From: Salinirubellus litoreus
Lineage (GTDB): Archaea; Halobacteriota; Halobacteria; Halobacteriales; Haloarculaceae
Length of the DNA: 64,000 bases
NCBI RefSeq assembly: GCF_037335815.1
Contig: NZ_CP147841.1
Location: 2,480,001-2,544,000, forward strand
Direction: 5' to 3'
Shown: piece after piece, positions 57,759 to 64,000 of the stretch
How the letters are laid out: the number at the start of each line of letters is the position of its first letter
Numbering within the stretch: the first letter of the stretch is position 1
Notes under the pieces: generated by a model
What the model was told of the DNA's origin: nothing
The model's input: only the letters and a program-made list of their open reading frames with translations
The model's database searches: none
Made by a program: the position numbers and the translations under genes

Positions 57759-58649
57759 ATGAGCAGCCTGGAGTCCGAGCAGTACGAGAAGCACCGCGAG
57801 GCCGGCGAGATACTCGCGACCGTCCGGGACGAGGCGGCCGAGCGGGTCGAGGTCGGCGCGAGTCACCTCGAACTGGCCGAGTGGACCGAGGAGCGGATCC
57901 GGGAACTCGGGGGGGAGCCGGCGTTCCCCGTCAACATCAGTATCGACGAGGAGGCCGCCCACGCCACCCCCTCGCGCGACGACGACTCGACGTTCGGCGA
58001 GGAGATGGTCAACCTCGACATCGGGGTCCACATCGACGGCTGGCTCGCCGACACCGCGATCACCGTCGACCTGTCGGGCCACGACGACCTCGCCGAAGCC
58101 CCGGGAGCCGCCCTCGACGCCGCGCTCGACGTCATCGAGCCGGGGATCGAGACGGGCGAGATCGGGGGCGTCGTCGAGGAGACCATCGAGGGGTACGGCT
58201 ACAACCCGGTCGTGAACCTCACCGGGCACGGCCTGGGCCACTGGGAGCAGCACACCGCGCCGAACATTCCCAACCGCCGCGTCGAACAGGGGATCGAACT
58301 CGAAGTCGGCGACGTCGTCGCCATCGAGCCGTTCGCCACCGACGGCGGCGGGAAGGTCGGCGAGGGGAGCGAGGAGGAGATCTACGCCCTCGAACGCGAG
58401 GCGACTGTCAGAGACCGGGCGGCGAGGGAGGCGCTCGAAACCATCGTCGAGGAGTTCCGCACGCTGCCGTTCGCCGCACGGTGGCTCGACACGCCCCGTG
58501 CGGAGATGGCGCTCCGCCGGCTCAAACAGCAGGACGTCGTCCACGGCTACCCGGTGCTGAAGGAGGACGACGGGTTCCTCGTCAGCCAGAAGGAGCACAC
58601 GATCATCGTCACCGAGGACGGCTGTGAGGTGACGACCCGGTCGCGGTAG
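57759..58649 (+). CDS. map: Methionine aminopeptidase, type II
   Basis: 296 residues from the ATG at 57759 (MSSLESEQYEKHREAGEILA). Type II pita-bread fold: AFPVNISIDEEAAHATPSRD, MVNLDIGVHIDGWLADTAIT with the metal-binding aspartates, NLTGHGLGHWEQHTAPNIPN (His ligand), VVAIEPFATDGGGKVGEGSE (Glu ligand), and VSQKEHTIIVTEDGCEVTTR with the last Glu. It removes the initiator methionine co-translationally and is essential. The type II insertion (about 170-230) is present. The upstream spacer of 245 bases is shared with the divergent phosphatase-ppk1 operon and holds the promoters. Confidence 0.95.
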   Translation: MSSLESEQYEKHREAGEILATVRDEAAERVEVGASHLELAEWTEERIRELGGEPAFPVNISIDEEAAHATPSRDDDSTFGEEMVNLDIGVHIDGWLADTAITVDLSGHDDLAEAPGAALDAALDVIEPGIETGEIGGVVEETIEGYGYNPVVNLTGHGLGHWEQHTAPNIPNRRVEQGIELEVGDVVAIEPFATDGGGKVGEGSEEEIYALEREATVRDRAAREALETIVEEFRTLPFAARWLDTPRAEMALRRLKQQDVVHGYPVLKEDDGFLVSQKEHTIIVTEDGCEVTTRSR

Positions 58650-58866
58650 GCAGGGGGCGGGACGGACACGGTCGGCTCTCCCCAGAGTGTGTAGCTACTG
58701 ATCAACCCCACAGCCACGACGAAGGCAGAAGAAAGGTCCCTTCCTGCTGTGGGCTGGCCCGTTGTACCGCGAGCGACCGGAGGGAGCGAGCGGCCTTTTT
58801 CACCCATGTTTTTGCGGTGAGTGGTGCGCCGAAGGCGCACCCGAACCGGAAAAAGATGGTCGGTGG

Positions 58867-59067
58867 TCAGGCGTTGTTCATCCGGAGCGCCGACTCGCCC
58901 CCGCACGCGACGCACCTGGCGACCCGATACGGTTCGCGGGAGAATTCGGCGTTCTCGCGCTTGGCCGATTCGGTCCGTATCTCGATCCGGACGTCGTGGG
59001 GGGTCTCGTGACCGCAGCTCTCGCACGATTCCAGCGTGTCGTCGTCCGCAGCGGAGTGTGCTGACAT
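58867..59067 (-). CDS. Small zinc-finger protein, DUF7835-like
   Basis: 66 residues with C15-E-S-C18-G-H-E-T and C52-V-A-C55-G-G-E-S knuckles around THDVRIEIRT-like strands (PHDVRIEIRTESAKRENAEF, SREPYRVARC). The ATG at 59067 (MSAHSAADDDTLESC) is preferred over 59106. I believe this is the DUF7835 family of haloarchaeal zinc-binding proteins; its role is unknown. A decayed relative is found in the accessory half (16920-17131), which shows that the family also travels. The spacer 58650-58866 before it contains only short inverted repeats such as GAGCGACCGGAGGGAGCGAG. Confidence 0.8.
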   Translation of the reverse strand: MSAHSAADDDTLESCESCGHETPHDVRIEIRTESAKRENAEFSREPYRVARCVACGGESALRMNNA

Positions 59068-59436
59068 CGACAGTTCGTTTCCCGGAAAGGGGCATAAACT
59101 GAACATACCGTCCCGACGGTTCGACCGAGTTCATCGCAAGACGGCGCCGTGATTTGTCCTGATACGGACTCAGAAGGTCCCATTACGTTCATAAGAGCTT
59201 CTCGTGGCTCTAAAACGACCGAACGGCCGAAATATTCAAGTAGAAGGGGCTGACATCGCGTTCAGTCATCCAATGGCGACAGCCCCCGTAGACTGGGACC
59301 GGTGACCCCGACCTGTAACGTGGCGGCCCGGGTGGGTCCCCTGGGTTGGGAGCGGACACGTCCCGGGTCCCGGATCGACGGCCCGGTCGCCCGCTCGACG
59401 ACCCCGATATAAGTGGCGGGCGGCCGTCGCCCGTCC
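59068..59436. other. Intergenic stretch without a gene
   Basis: 369 bases between the zinc-finger gene and the HIT gene. An AT-rich stretch near 59180-59240 (CATTACGTTCATAAGAGC, GAAATATTCAAG) is a probable promoter region. The rest is GC-rich, with no gene or repeat that I can name. Confidence 0.4.
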
Positions 59437-59982
59437 ATGGACGAGCTGTTCGCCCCGTGGCGTATCGAGTGGGTCGAGCGCGAGGACCGGAACGAGGATC
59501 TCGGGGAGTGTGCGTTCTGTGCGCTCCCGGAGCGCGAGGACGCCCGCGAGTCCCGGGTGGTCGCCGCCTCCGAACACGCGTTCGTCCTGCTGAACAACTA
59601 CCCCTACAACCCGGGACACGTCATGGTCATCCCGCGTCGGCACACCGGCGACTACCGCGATCTCGACGACGAGGTGCTGCTCGACCACGCCCGGCTCAAG
59701 CAGCGGACGTTCGACGCGCTCGATGAGGCGCTCTCACCCGACGGGTTCAACGCGGGGCTGAACCTCGGACAGTCGGCGGGCGGCTCCATCGGCGACCACC
59801 TCCACACCCACGTCGTCCCGCGGTGGGGCGGTGACACGAACTTCATGGCGGTCGTCTCCGACACGAAGGTCATCGTCGAGGCACTGGCGGACACCTATGA
59901 GCGGCTCCACGCGGCGTTCGCCGCCCAGTCGGGCGGGACCGACCGCGGAACGGACCGGAGCGTCGAACTCCGGTTCGAGTAG
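59437..59982 (+). CDS. HIT-family nucleotide hydrolase/transferase
   Basis: 181 residues from the ATG at 59437 (MDELFAPWRIEWVEREDRNE). A zinc-binding C-x-F-C pair (ECAFCALPEREDARE), then PYNPGHVMVIPRRHTGDYRD, NAGLNLGQSAGGSIGDHLHT and the histidine triad H-L-H-T-H-V-V-P-R-W, the catalytic core of FHIT/Ap4A-phosphorylase-like enzymes. Archaeal relatives hydrolyse or phosphorolyse dinucleoside polyphosphates or AMP derivatives. It is read in line with the CDF transporter gene 48 bases later; a shared transcript is possible. Confidence 0.92.
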   Translation: MDELFAPWRIEWVEREDRNEDLGECAFCALPEREDARESRVVAASEHAFVLLNNYPYNPGHVMVIPRRHTGDYRDLDDEVLLDHARLKQRTFDALDEALSPDGFNAGLNLGQSAGGSIGDHLHTHVVPRWGGDTNFMAVVSDTKVIVEALADTYERLHAAFAAQSGGTDRGTDRSVELRFE

Positions 59983-60030
59983 CGTCGAGCGACCCGAAGT
60001 CCCTATACGGGCCCGTGTCCCACCACCGAT

Positions 60031-60978
60031 ATGGACCGGAAGGGGGTCCTCCGCCGGGTCGGGTTCCTCGTCCTGCTGGCGAACGTGGCCCTCGCGCTCG
60101 CCAAGGGCGGCGTCTGGTACTGGACGGGGAGCCTCGCGGTCGGCTCCGAGGCGGTCAACAGCCTCTCGGACACCGCCTACAGCCTCATCGCGCTCGCCGG
60201 GCTCTACCTCACGACCAGACCCCCCGACTTCGAGCACCCGCACGGCCACGAGCGGATCGAGCCGTTCGTCTCGCTGTTCATCGCCGTGGGCGTGTTCGCC
60301 GCCGGCGGATTCGTCCTCTGGCGATCGCTCACGGCCGTCCTCGCGGGAGACGTGACCGTCGCCCGCGGGCCGTGGGCGGTGGTCGTCCTCGTCGCCGCCG
60401 CGGTAGTGAAGTTCGGCCTCTACCGCTACTGTCTCGACGCCGCCCAGGAGCACCGCTCGCCGGCGCTCCGGGCGACTGCGCTCGACAACCGGAACGACAT
60501 CCTCACCGCCGGGGCGGCGCTCGTCGGCGTGCTCGGTGCCGCGGCCGGCTACCCGCTGCTCGACCCGCTCGCCGCCGGCGTGGTCGCGTTCGGCATCCTC
60601 TACACCGGCGTCGAGATCGTCCGGGACAACCTGAACTACCTCGTCGGTGCCGCACCCCCCGAGGACCTGCGGGCGGACATCGTCCGGCGGGCACTCTCAC
60701 ACCCGGACGTAGAGGGCGCACACGACGTCATCGCTCACTACGTCGGCCCGGAGGTGGACGTCTCGCTCCACATCGAGGTCGAGGGCGACCGGACCATCCG
60801 CGAGGCACACGACATCGAGACGGACGTGGTCGAGTCGATCCGCGAGATAGACGACATCGACGACGTGTTCGTCCACGTCGACCCGAAGGAGCTCGGGGAG
60901 TGGAAGGACGACGACGAGGTCGACCGTCTCGCCGGGAGCGCCCGGCGGTACGGCGGTCGGCACAGTCGACGGGAGTGA
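60031..60978 (+). CDS. Cation diffusion facilitator transporter
   Basis: 315 residues, six helices: VGFLVLLANVALALAKGGVW (TM1), VGSEAVNSLSDTAYSLIALA (TM2 with N-x3-D in the metal site), VSLFIAVGVFAAGGFVLWRS, VVVLVAAAVVKFGLYRYCLD, and LRATALDNRNDILTAGAALV (TM5 with D-x3-D). The cytosolic domain (about 210-300) has VSLHIEVEGDRTIREAHDIE, the usual ferredoxin-like fold. Metal choice is uncertain: D-x3-D in TM5 with an Asn in TM2 differs from the H-x3-D zinc type, so iron or manganese is possible. It exports divalent cations with proton antiport. The stop overlaps a possible start of the next gene. Confidence 0.9.
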   Translation: MDRKGVLRRVGFLVLLANVALALAKGGVWYWTGSLAVGSEAVNSLSDTAYSLIALAGLYLTTRPPDFEHPHGHERIEPFVSLFIAVGVFAAGGFVLWRSLTAVLAGDVTVARGPWAVVVLVAAAVVKFGLYRYCLDAAQEHRSPALRATALDNRNDILTAGAALVGVLGAAAGYPLLDPLAAGVVAFGILYTGVEIVRDNLNYLVGAAPPEDLRADIVRRALSHPDVEGAHDVIAHYVGPEVDVSLHIEVEGDRTIREAHDIETDVVESIREIDDIDDVFVHVDPKELGEWKDDDEVDRLAGSARRYGGRHSRRE

Positions 60979-61040
60979 TTTCGGAGGAGAGGACCGCCGC
61001 GACCGCCGGACTCAATCGTAGTCGGGTCGAACCCCCGTCG

Positions 61041-61619
61041 GTGACCACGAGCGCCGACCCCACCACGCTCGCCGACTACGTCCGCAGCGAGGCCGACGTC
61101 GTCGAGGCGGCGCTGGTCGAGCGGGACCCGACGAGGCTCGCGGACGCGCCCGGGGGGCCGGACACCGTCGTCGATCACCTGTTCACCGACGCGTTCGTCG
61201 TCGAGCACACCGACTTCCCGTCGCTCGGGGCGTTCCTCGAACACGCCGGGGTGGAGTCGGTGTGGGCGCTCGCGGGGTGGATCGACTGGGTGCTCGACTG
61301 GCACGTCCTCGGCAACACGCGGTTCTGGTCCTGGGAGTGGATGACCAACGCCGCCGTCGAACTCGCCCGCGACGCCGCGCTCGTCGGCCCGGTCCGGTGT
61401 CGGATCTGCGGCTGGCGTCCCGACCCCGTGACGGGCTCGTCGGTGGAGGAGCCGGGTCGGGTCGACGAGACGTGGGTGCGGTTCGCGTGTCCCTGCGGCG
61501 CGACCGGCCGGGTCTCCCTCCCCCGGCCGACCGGCGAGACGCGGTGTGACGGCGACGTCACCGTCGTCGGATCGCGGGAGGCGCTCTCTCGCCCCCCGCC
61601 GGACGACGGCGAGGATTGA
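61041..61619 (+). CDS. Hypothetical protein with C-terminal zinc cluster
   Basis: 192 residues from the GTG at 61041 (VTTSADPTTLADYVRSEADV); a GTG at 60975, overlapping the CDF stop (GTGA), would add 22 residues. Helical body VVDHLFTDAFVVEHTDFPSL, WALAGWIDWVLDWHVLGNTR, WSWEWMTNAAVELARDAALV, then cysteines in VRCRICGWRPDPVTGSSVEE and FACPCGATGRVSLPRPTGET, a zinc ribbon. I recognise no family; the tryptophan-rich middle may bind a hydrophobic partner. The 3' end of this gene is the first unit of a 35-bp tandem repeat. Confidence 0.65.
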   Translation: MTTSADPTTLADYVRSEADVVEAALVERDPTRLADAPGGPDTVVDHLFTDAFVVEHTDFPSLGAFLEHAGVESVWALAGWIDWVLDWHVLGNTRFWSWEWMTNAAVELARDAALVGPVRCRICGWRPDPVTGSSVEEPGRVDETWVRFACPCGATGRVSLPRPTGETRCDGDVTVVGSREALSRPPPDDGED

Positions 61620-61685
61620 TGGATCTCGCCGCAGTGACAACCGGCGAGGACTGATGGATCTCGCCGCAGTGACAACCGGCGAGGA
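61608..61685 (+). repeat. 35-bp tandem repeat starting at a gene end
   Basis: Units at 61608-61642 and 61643-61677 differ in one base (GGCGAGGATTGA against GGCGAGGACTGA), and a third begins at 61678. The first unit contains the last codons and the TGA of the gene at 61041; the second repeats G-E-D-stop, and the third has CGA in place of the stop. This is a tandem copy of the gene end with 23 bases beyond it. Confidence 0.9.
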
Positions 61686-61766
61686 CCGACGAGTCCCCCC
61701 GGGAGCCGCCTCGGCTCGACACCCGGGGGAAGGTTTTTGTTCGCCAGATCCTTGTTATCCGGTAAC

Positions 61767-61901
61767 ATGGGCTGTCACATCCGCTGTGACTCGTGCGACC
61801 TCGACCGGCGGCTCGAGGACTGCGTGACCGCCCACCGGCTCGCGAAGGAGCACGAGGCCGAATTCGCCGACCACTTCGTTAGCCTCCTCGACCCCGCCTG
61901 A
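61767..61901 (+). CDS. Mini cysteine-rich protein
   Basis: 44 residues, MGCHIRCDSCDLDRRLEDCV then TAHRLAKEHEAEFADHFVSL. Cysteines C3, C7, C10 and C19 with histidines in the following helix (AHRLAKEHE) suggest a C2H2- or C4-type zinc finger. The GTAACATG start has an AT-rich stretch (TTGTTATCC) about 14 bases upstream, consistent with a leaderless message. Many such short zinc proteins exist in haloarchaea; the function is unknown. It converges with the acetamidase gene 5 bases later. Confidence 0.7.
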   Translation: MGCHIRCDSCDLDRRLEDCVTAHRLAKEHEAEFADHFVSLLDPA

Positions 61902-61906
61902 TCCGA

Positions 61907-62845
61907 TCACTCCCCGAAGACGCGCGACGGAAGCCGACAGGTGACCGTCCGGTTGGGATCGTTGACGACCTGCGAGAGCTGGAGGTCGGCGGCGACCGAA
62001 CAGAGCAGGTACGCCTCCTCCCTGCCGAGCCCCCGCGTCTCGCCCAGCCGGTCGACCATCGCCGAGAGTGCCTCCCTCGCGGCCGACTCGAGATCCGGGC
62101 CGATGCCGGTCGTCGCGACCGCCGGGCCTTCCTTCCACGACTGGCCGCCCGGCGTCTCGAACCGCGGTGTCGCCGGGGTGTCGTCGATGGGTTCGAACCG
62201 GACGTCCACCGTCGTCGGGCACTCGATGGCCGTCACGCAGACCTCGCCGTCGCCCTGTGCGGCGTGGCCGTCGCCGATGCTGAACAGTCCCTCCGGAACC
62301 TCGACGGGGAGTTCGAGGCGCGAACCGGCGACGAGGTGCCGGACGTCGAGGTTCCCGCCCACCGCTCTCGGTGGGGTGGTCGAGTGCGGTCCGTCCCCCT
62401 CGGGGACGAGCCCGAGGTTGCCCGGGAACGGCTCCAGGGGCACCTCGACTCCCTCGACGAACGTCGCGGTGTCCCCGTCGAGTTCCCAGTGGTGGATCGC
62501 CCCTTCCGACGCGGCCTCGGGGAGGAATCCCACGTCCCGCTCCTCGGGGTAGGCGAAGGTGACGCCCCAGTCGCCCGTCTCGACCGAGAGGAGTTCGACG
62601 GCCAGCCCGTCGCCCGGTTCGACGCCCTCGATCGCGACCGGACCGGTCATGGCGTGGCCCGGGGACTCGCGGCTCCTCACGTCCTCGACGGTCGCCCCGG
62701 GTGCCAGCTCGCCGCCGGTCGCGTCCAGGCACTCGAACCGGACGACTTCGCCCGGCTCGACGGTGAGGAGTGGGTCGCGGTCGGCGTCCCAGTCGTGGTG
62801 GACGTTCGCGTCGGTCGCCTCGATGTGATGATCCGGTGTCGACAT
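61907..62845 (-). CDS. Acetamidase/formamidase family protein
   Basis: 312 residues of the FmdA/AmdA family: PLLTVEPGEVVRFECLDATG, ESPGHAMTGPVAIEGVEPGD, LPEAASEGAIHHWELDGDTA, NLGLVPEGDGPHSTTPPRAV, LDVRHLVAGSRLELPVEVPE, and the hallmark LFSIGDGHAAQGDGEVCVTA, where D-G-H-A-A-Q-G-D-G-E is the metal or catalytic loop. It hydrolyses short amides such as formamide or acetamide to ammonia and the acid. It lies between the mini zinc protein and the methylthiotransferase. No amide transporter or regulator is beside it, so the role may be general nitrogen scavenging. Confidence 0.93.
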   Translation of the reverse strand: MSTPDHHIEATDANVHHDWDADRDPLLTVEPGEVVRFECLDATGGELAPGATVEDVRSRESPGHAMTGPVAIEGVEPGDGLAVELLSVETGDWGVTFAYPEERDVGFLPEAASEGAIHHWELDGDTATFVEGVEVPLEPFPGNLGLVPEGDGPHSTTPPRAVGGNLDVRHLVAGSRLELPVEVPEGLFSIGDGHAAQGDGEVCVTAIECPTTVDVRFEPIDDTPATPRFETPGGQSWKEGPAVATTGIGPDLESAAREALSAMVDRLGETRGLGREEAYLLCSVAADLQLSQVVNDPNRTVTCRLPSRVFGE

Positions 62846-62935
62846 ACCCGGGCCACGGAGCGGGGGGCTAAAACTCCCCGCCGCCCGGCGAGATGTGACG
62901 GGACACGACGGGACGGAACGGGCGGGACCGCCGGA

Positions 62936-64000
62936 TCAGTCGTCCGCGACGGCCCGGTCGGGCTCCCCTCGCGTATCGACGGGCTCCGCGAAGCAGTAGA
63001 CCGCCTCCGCGCCCGTGACCTCCACGTCGAGGAAGTCGCCGGGCTCGACGCCATGCTCGGTCGCGTTCCGGACGATCACCTGCCGGTAGGCCCCGTCGCG
63101 GCACTTCACGGAGTCCCCGGTTCCTGGCTCGACGGCGAGGGCTCGATGACGGGTGCCGACCATCGACTCGTGTGCCTCCCGGACGACCGCCATCTTCAGG
63201 TCGGTCATCGCCTTCGACCGCTCCTTCTTCAGCGTCCCGCCGAGACCCTTCATCTCGGCGGCGTCCGTTCCGGGTCGCTTCGAGAAGCGCGTGACGTTGA
63301 TCTTCTCCGGGCGGATCTCCTCGAGCAGGCCCATCGAGCGATCGTGGTCGGTGTCGGTCTCGGTGGGGAAGCCCACGATGAAGTCCGTCGAGAGGGTCCA
63401 GTGCTCCAGCCGGGAATCGAACGTCTCGACGATCTCGCGGAACTCCCCTACGCGGTGCTGTCGGCGCATCGCTTCGAGCACTTCGTCGCTCCCGGACTGG
63501 ACCGGCAGGTGGATGAAGTCGTAGAGCTCCTCGTTGCGGGCGAACACGTCGGCGAGTTCCTCGCGGATGCCGTGGACGCCGCCCGGGTTGGCCATCCCAA
63601 CGCGGACCCTGAACTCGCCCTCGATGTCACAGATCCGGTCGAGCAGTTCGGGGAGCTTCCGCTCGCCCTCGTCCCAGCCGTAGACGCCCGTGTCCTGACC
63701 GGTGACGCGGATCTCCCTCGCGCCGGCGTGGACCAGCGCGCGGGCCTTCTCGACGTTCTCCTCGACGGGCGGGGAGTCGATCCGCCCGGTCGCGAACTTC
63801 GTGATGCAGTACGAGCAGTTGCTCATACAGCCCCGCGCGATGGGTAGGATTCCGATGACCCCGTCCAGAACGGGTTCGGCGTCGGGCGTCGTCGTCGGGC
63901 ACTCCCCGTTGGTGACCGCGGCGGGCACCTCGTCCCAGTGGAGCACCTGCGCGTCGACGTCCGACTCGCGGAACTGCTCGCCCTGCGCGAGCGCCATGCA
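62936..64000 (-). CDS. tRNA (t6A37) methylthiotransferase, archaeal MtaB/CDKAL1 type, N-terminally partial
   Basis: 355 codons to the window edge, and the frame continues beyond it. The first visible residues C-M-A-L-A-Q include the third cysteine of the N-terminal UPF0004 cluster. The radical-SAM cluster is in PIARGCMSNCSYCITKFATG (C-x3-C-x2-C), followed by KARALVHAGAREIRVTGQDT, DFIHLPVQSGSDEVLEAMRR, STDFIVGFPTETDTDHDRSM, and a C-terminal TRAM domain (YRQVIVRNATEHGVEPGDFL). It adds a methylthio group to t6A37 of tRNAs reading ANN codons, using SAM and two Fe-S clusters. The stop is at 62936. Confidence 0.93.
   Translation of the reverse strand, partial: CMALAQGEQFRESDVDAQVLHWDEVPAAVTNGECPTTTPDAEPVLDGVIGILPIARGCMSNCSYCITKFATGRIDSPPVEENVEKARALVHAGAREIRVTGQDTGVYGWDEGERKLPELLDRICDIEGEFRVRVGMANPGGVHGIREELADVFARNEELYDFIHLPVQSGSDEVLEAMRRQHRVGEFREIVETFDSRLEHWTLSTDFIVGFPTETDTDHDRSMGLLEEIRPEKINVTRFSKRPGTDAAEMKGLGGTLKKERSKAMTDLKMAVVREAHESMVGTRHRALAVEPGTGDSVKCRDGAYRQVIVRNATEHGVEPGDFLDVEVTGAEAVYCFAEPVDTRGEPDRAVADD

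Noticed and set aside
60015..61619. 534-codon frame running through the CDF gene into the next gene
   Set aside because: The part overlapping the CDF gene is Arg/Pro-rich shadow sequence; only the last 190 codons have natural composition.

Overview
The window is haloarchaeal (class Halobacteria) chromosomal DNA. The coding sequences are GC-rich with strongly acidic products. The information-processing genes are archaeal (stalk proteins uL1, uL10 and P1, uL11, TFB, a TBP remnant, a PAC2 chaperone, an archaeal-type tRNA methylthiotransferase). Many small zinc-ribbon proteins and FilR1, DUF5783 and pentapeptide families common in haloarchaea are also present. I cannot name a genus from sequence alone, and I see no rRNA gene, tRNA gene or CRISPR array.

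Two very different halves meet near 41.8 kb. The left part (1-41.8 kb) is an accessory, mosaic region with AT-rich intergenic DNA, dispersed repeats, IS and MITE scars, and more than a dozen broken genes. From left to right it holds: a catabolic-looking set (broken epimerase, broken haloalkane dehalogenase, cupins, SnoaL proteins, a berberine-bridge-type flavoenzyme); an operon of an Lrp/TrkA-C regulator, a zinc ribbon, a universal stress protein (Usp) and an APC transporter fused to two Usp domains; a surface-glycan group (GT2, flippase, ParB-like protein); decayed CNNM, Usp and TBP genes and transposon debris; SDR, SOUL and Usp genes; a frameshifted rhodanese/metallo-beta-lactamase gene; a truncated site-2 protease next to an IS6 element; a minus-strand Fe-S group (sufB, zinc-containing ferredoxin, zinc ribbon, lone 2-oxoacid:ferredoxin oxidoreductase beta subunit, DUF7563, Nfu) divergent from a TFB gene; and a compact integrase module ending at 41,793.

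The right part (41.8-64 kb) looks like stable core genome: a TctA-type permease, the rpl12-rpl10-rpl1 operon with an L1-binding leader hairpin, a UPF0016 transporter, rpl11, a HIBADH-family dehydrogenase, PAC2, a large pentapeptide-repeat membrane protein, icd, an isoaspartyl peptidase, a phosphatase-ppk1 pair, map, HIT, CDF, acetamidase and a radical-SAM methylthiotransferase. No gene there is visibly broken.

The strongest unexplained signals are: (i) a family of six dispersed repeats of about 81-86 bp in the left 17 kb; (ii) partial tandem copies of gene 3' ends, stop codon included, downstream of three separate core genes (rpl11, icd and the gene ending at 61,619); (iii) an Fe-S module built of solo subunits whose usual partners are missing; (iv) the A8 tract splitting the integrase gene; and (v) a 254-bp inverted-repeat element between a TBP remnant and a transposase remnant.
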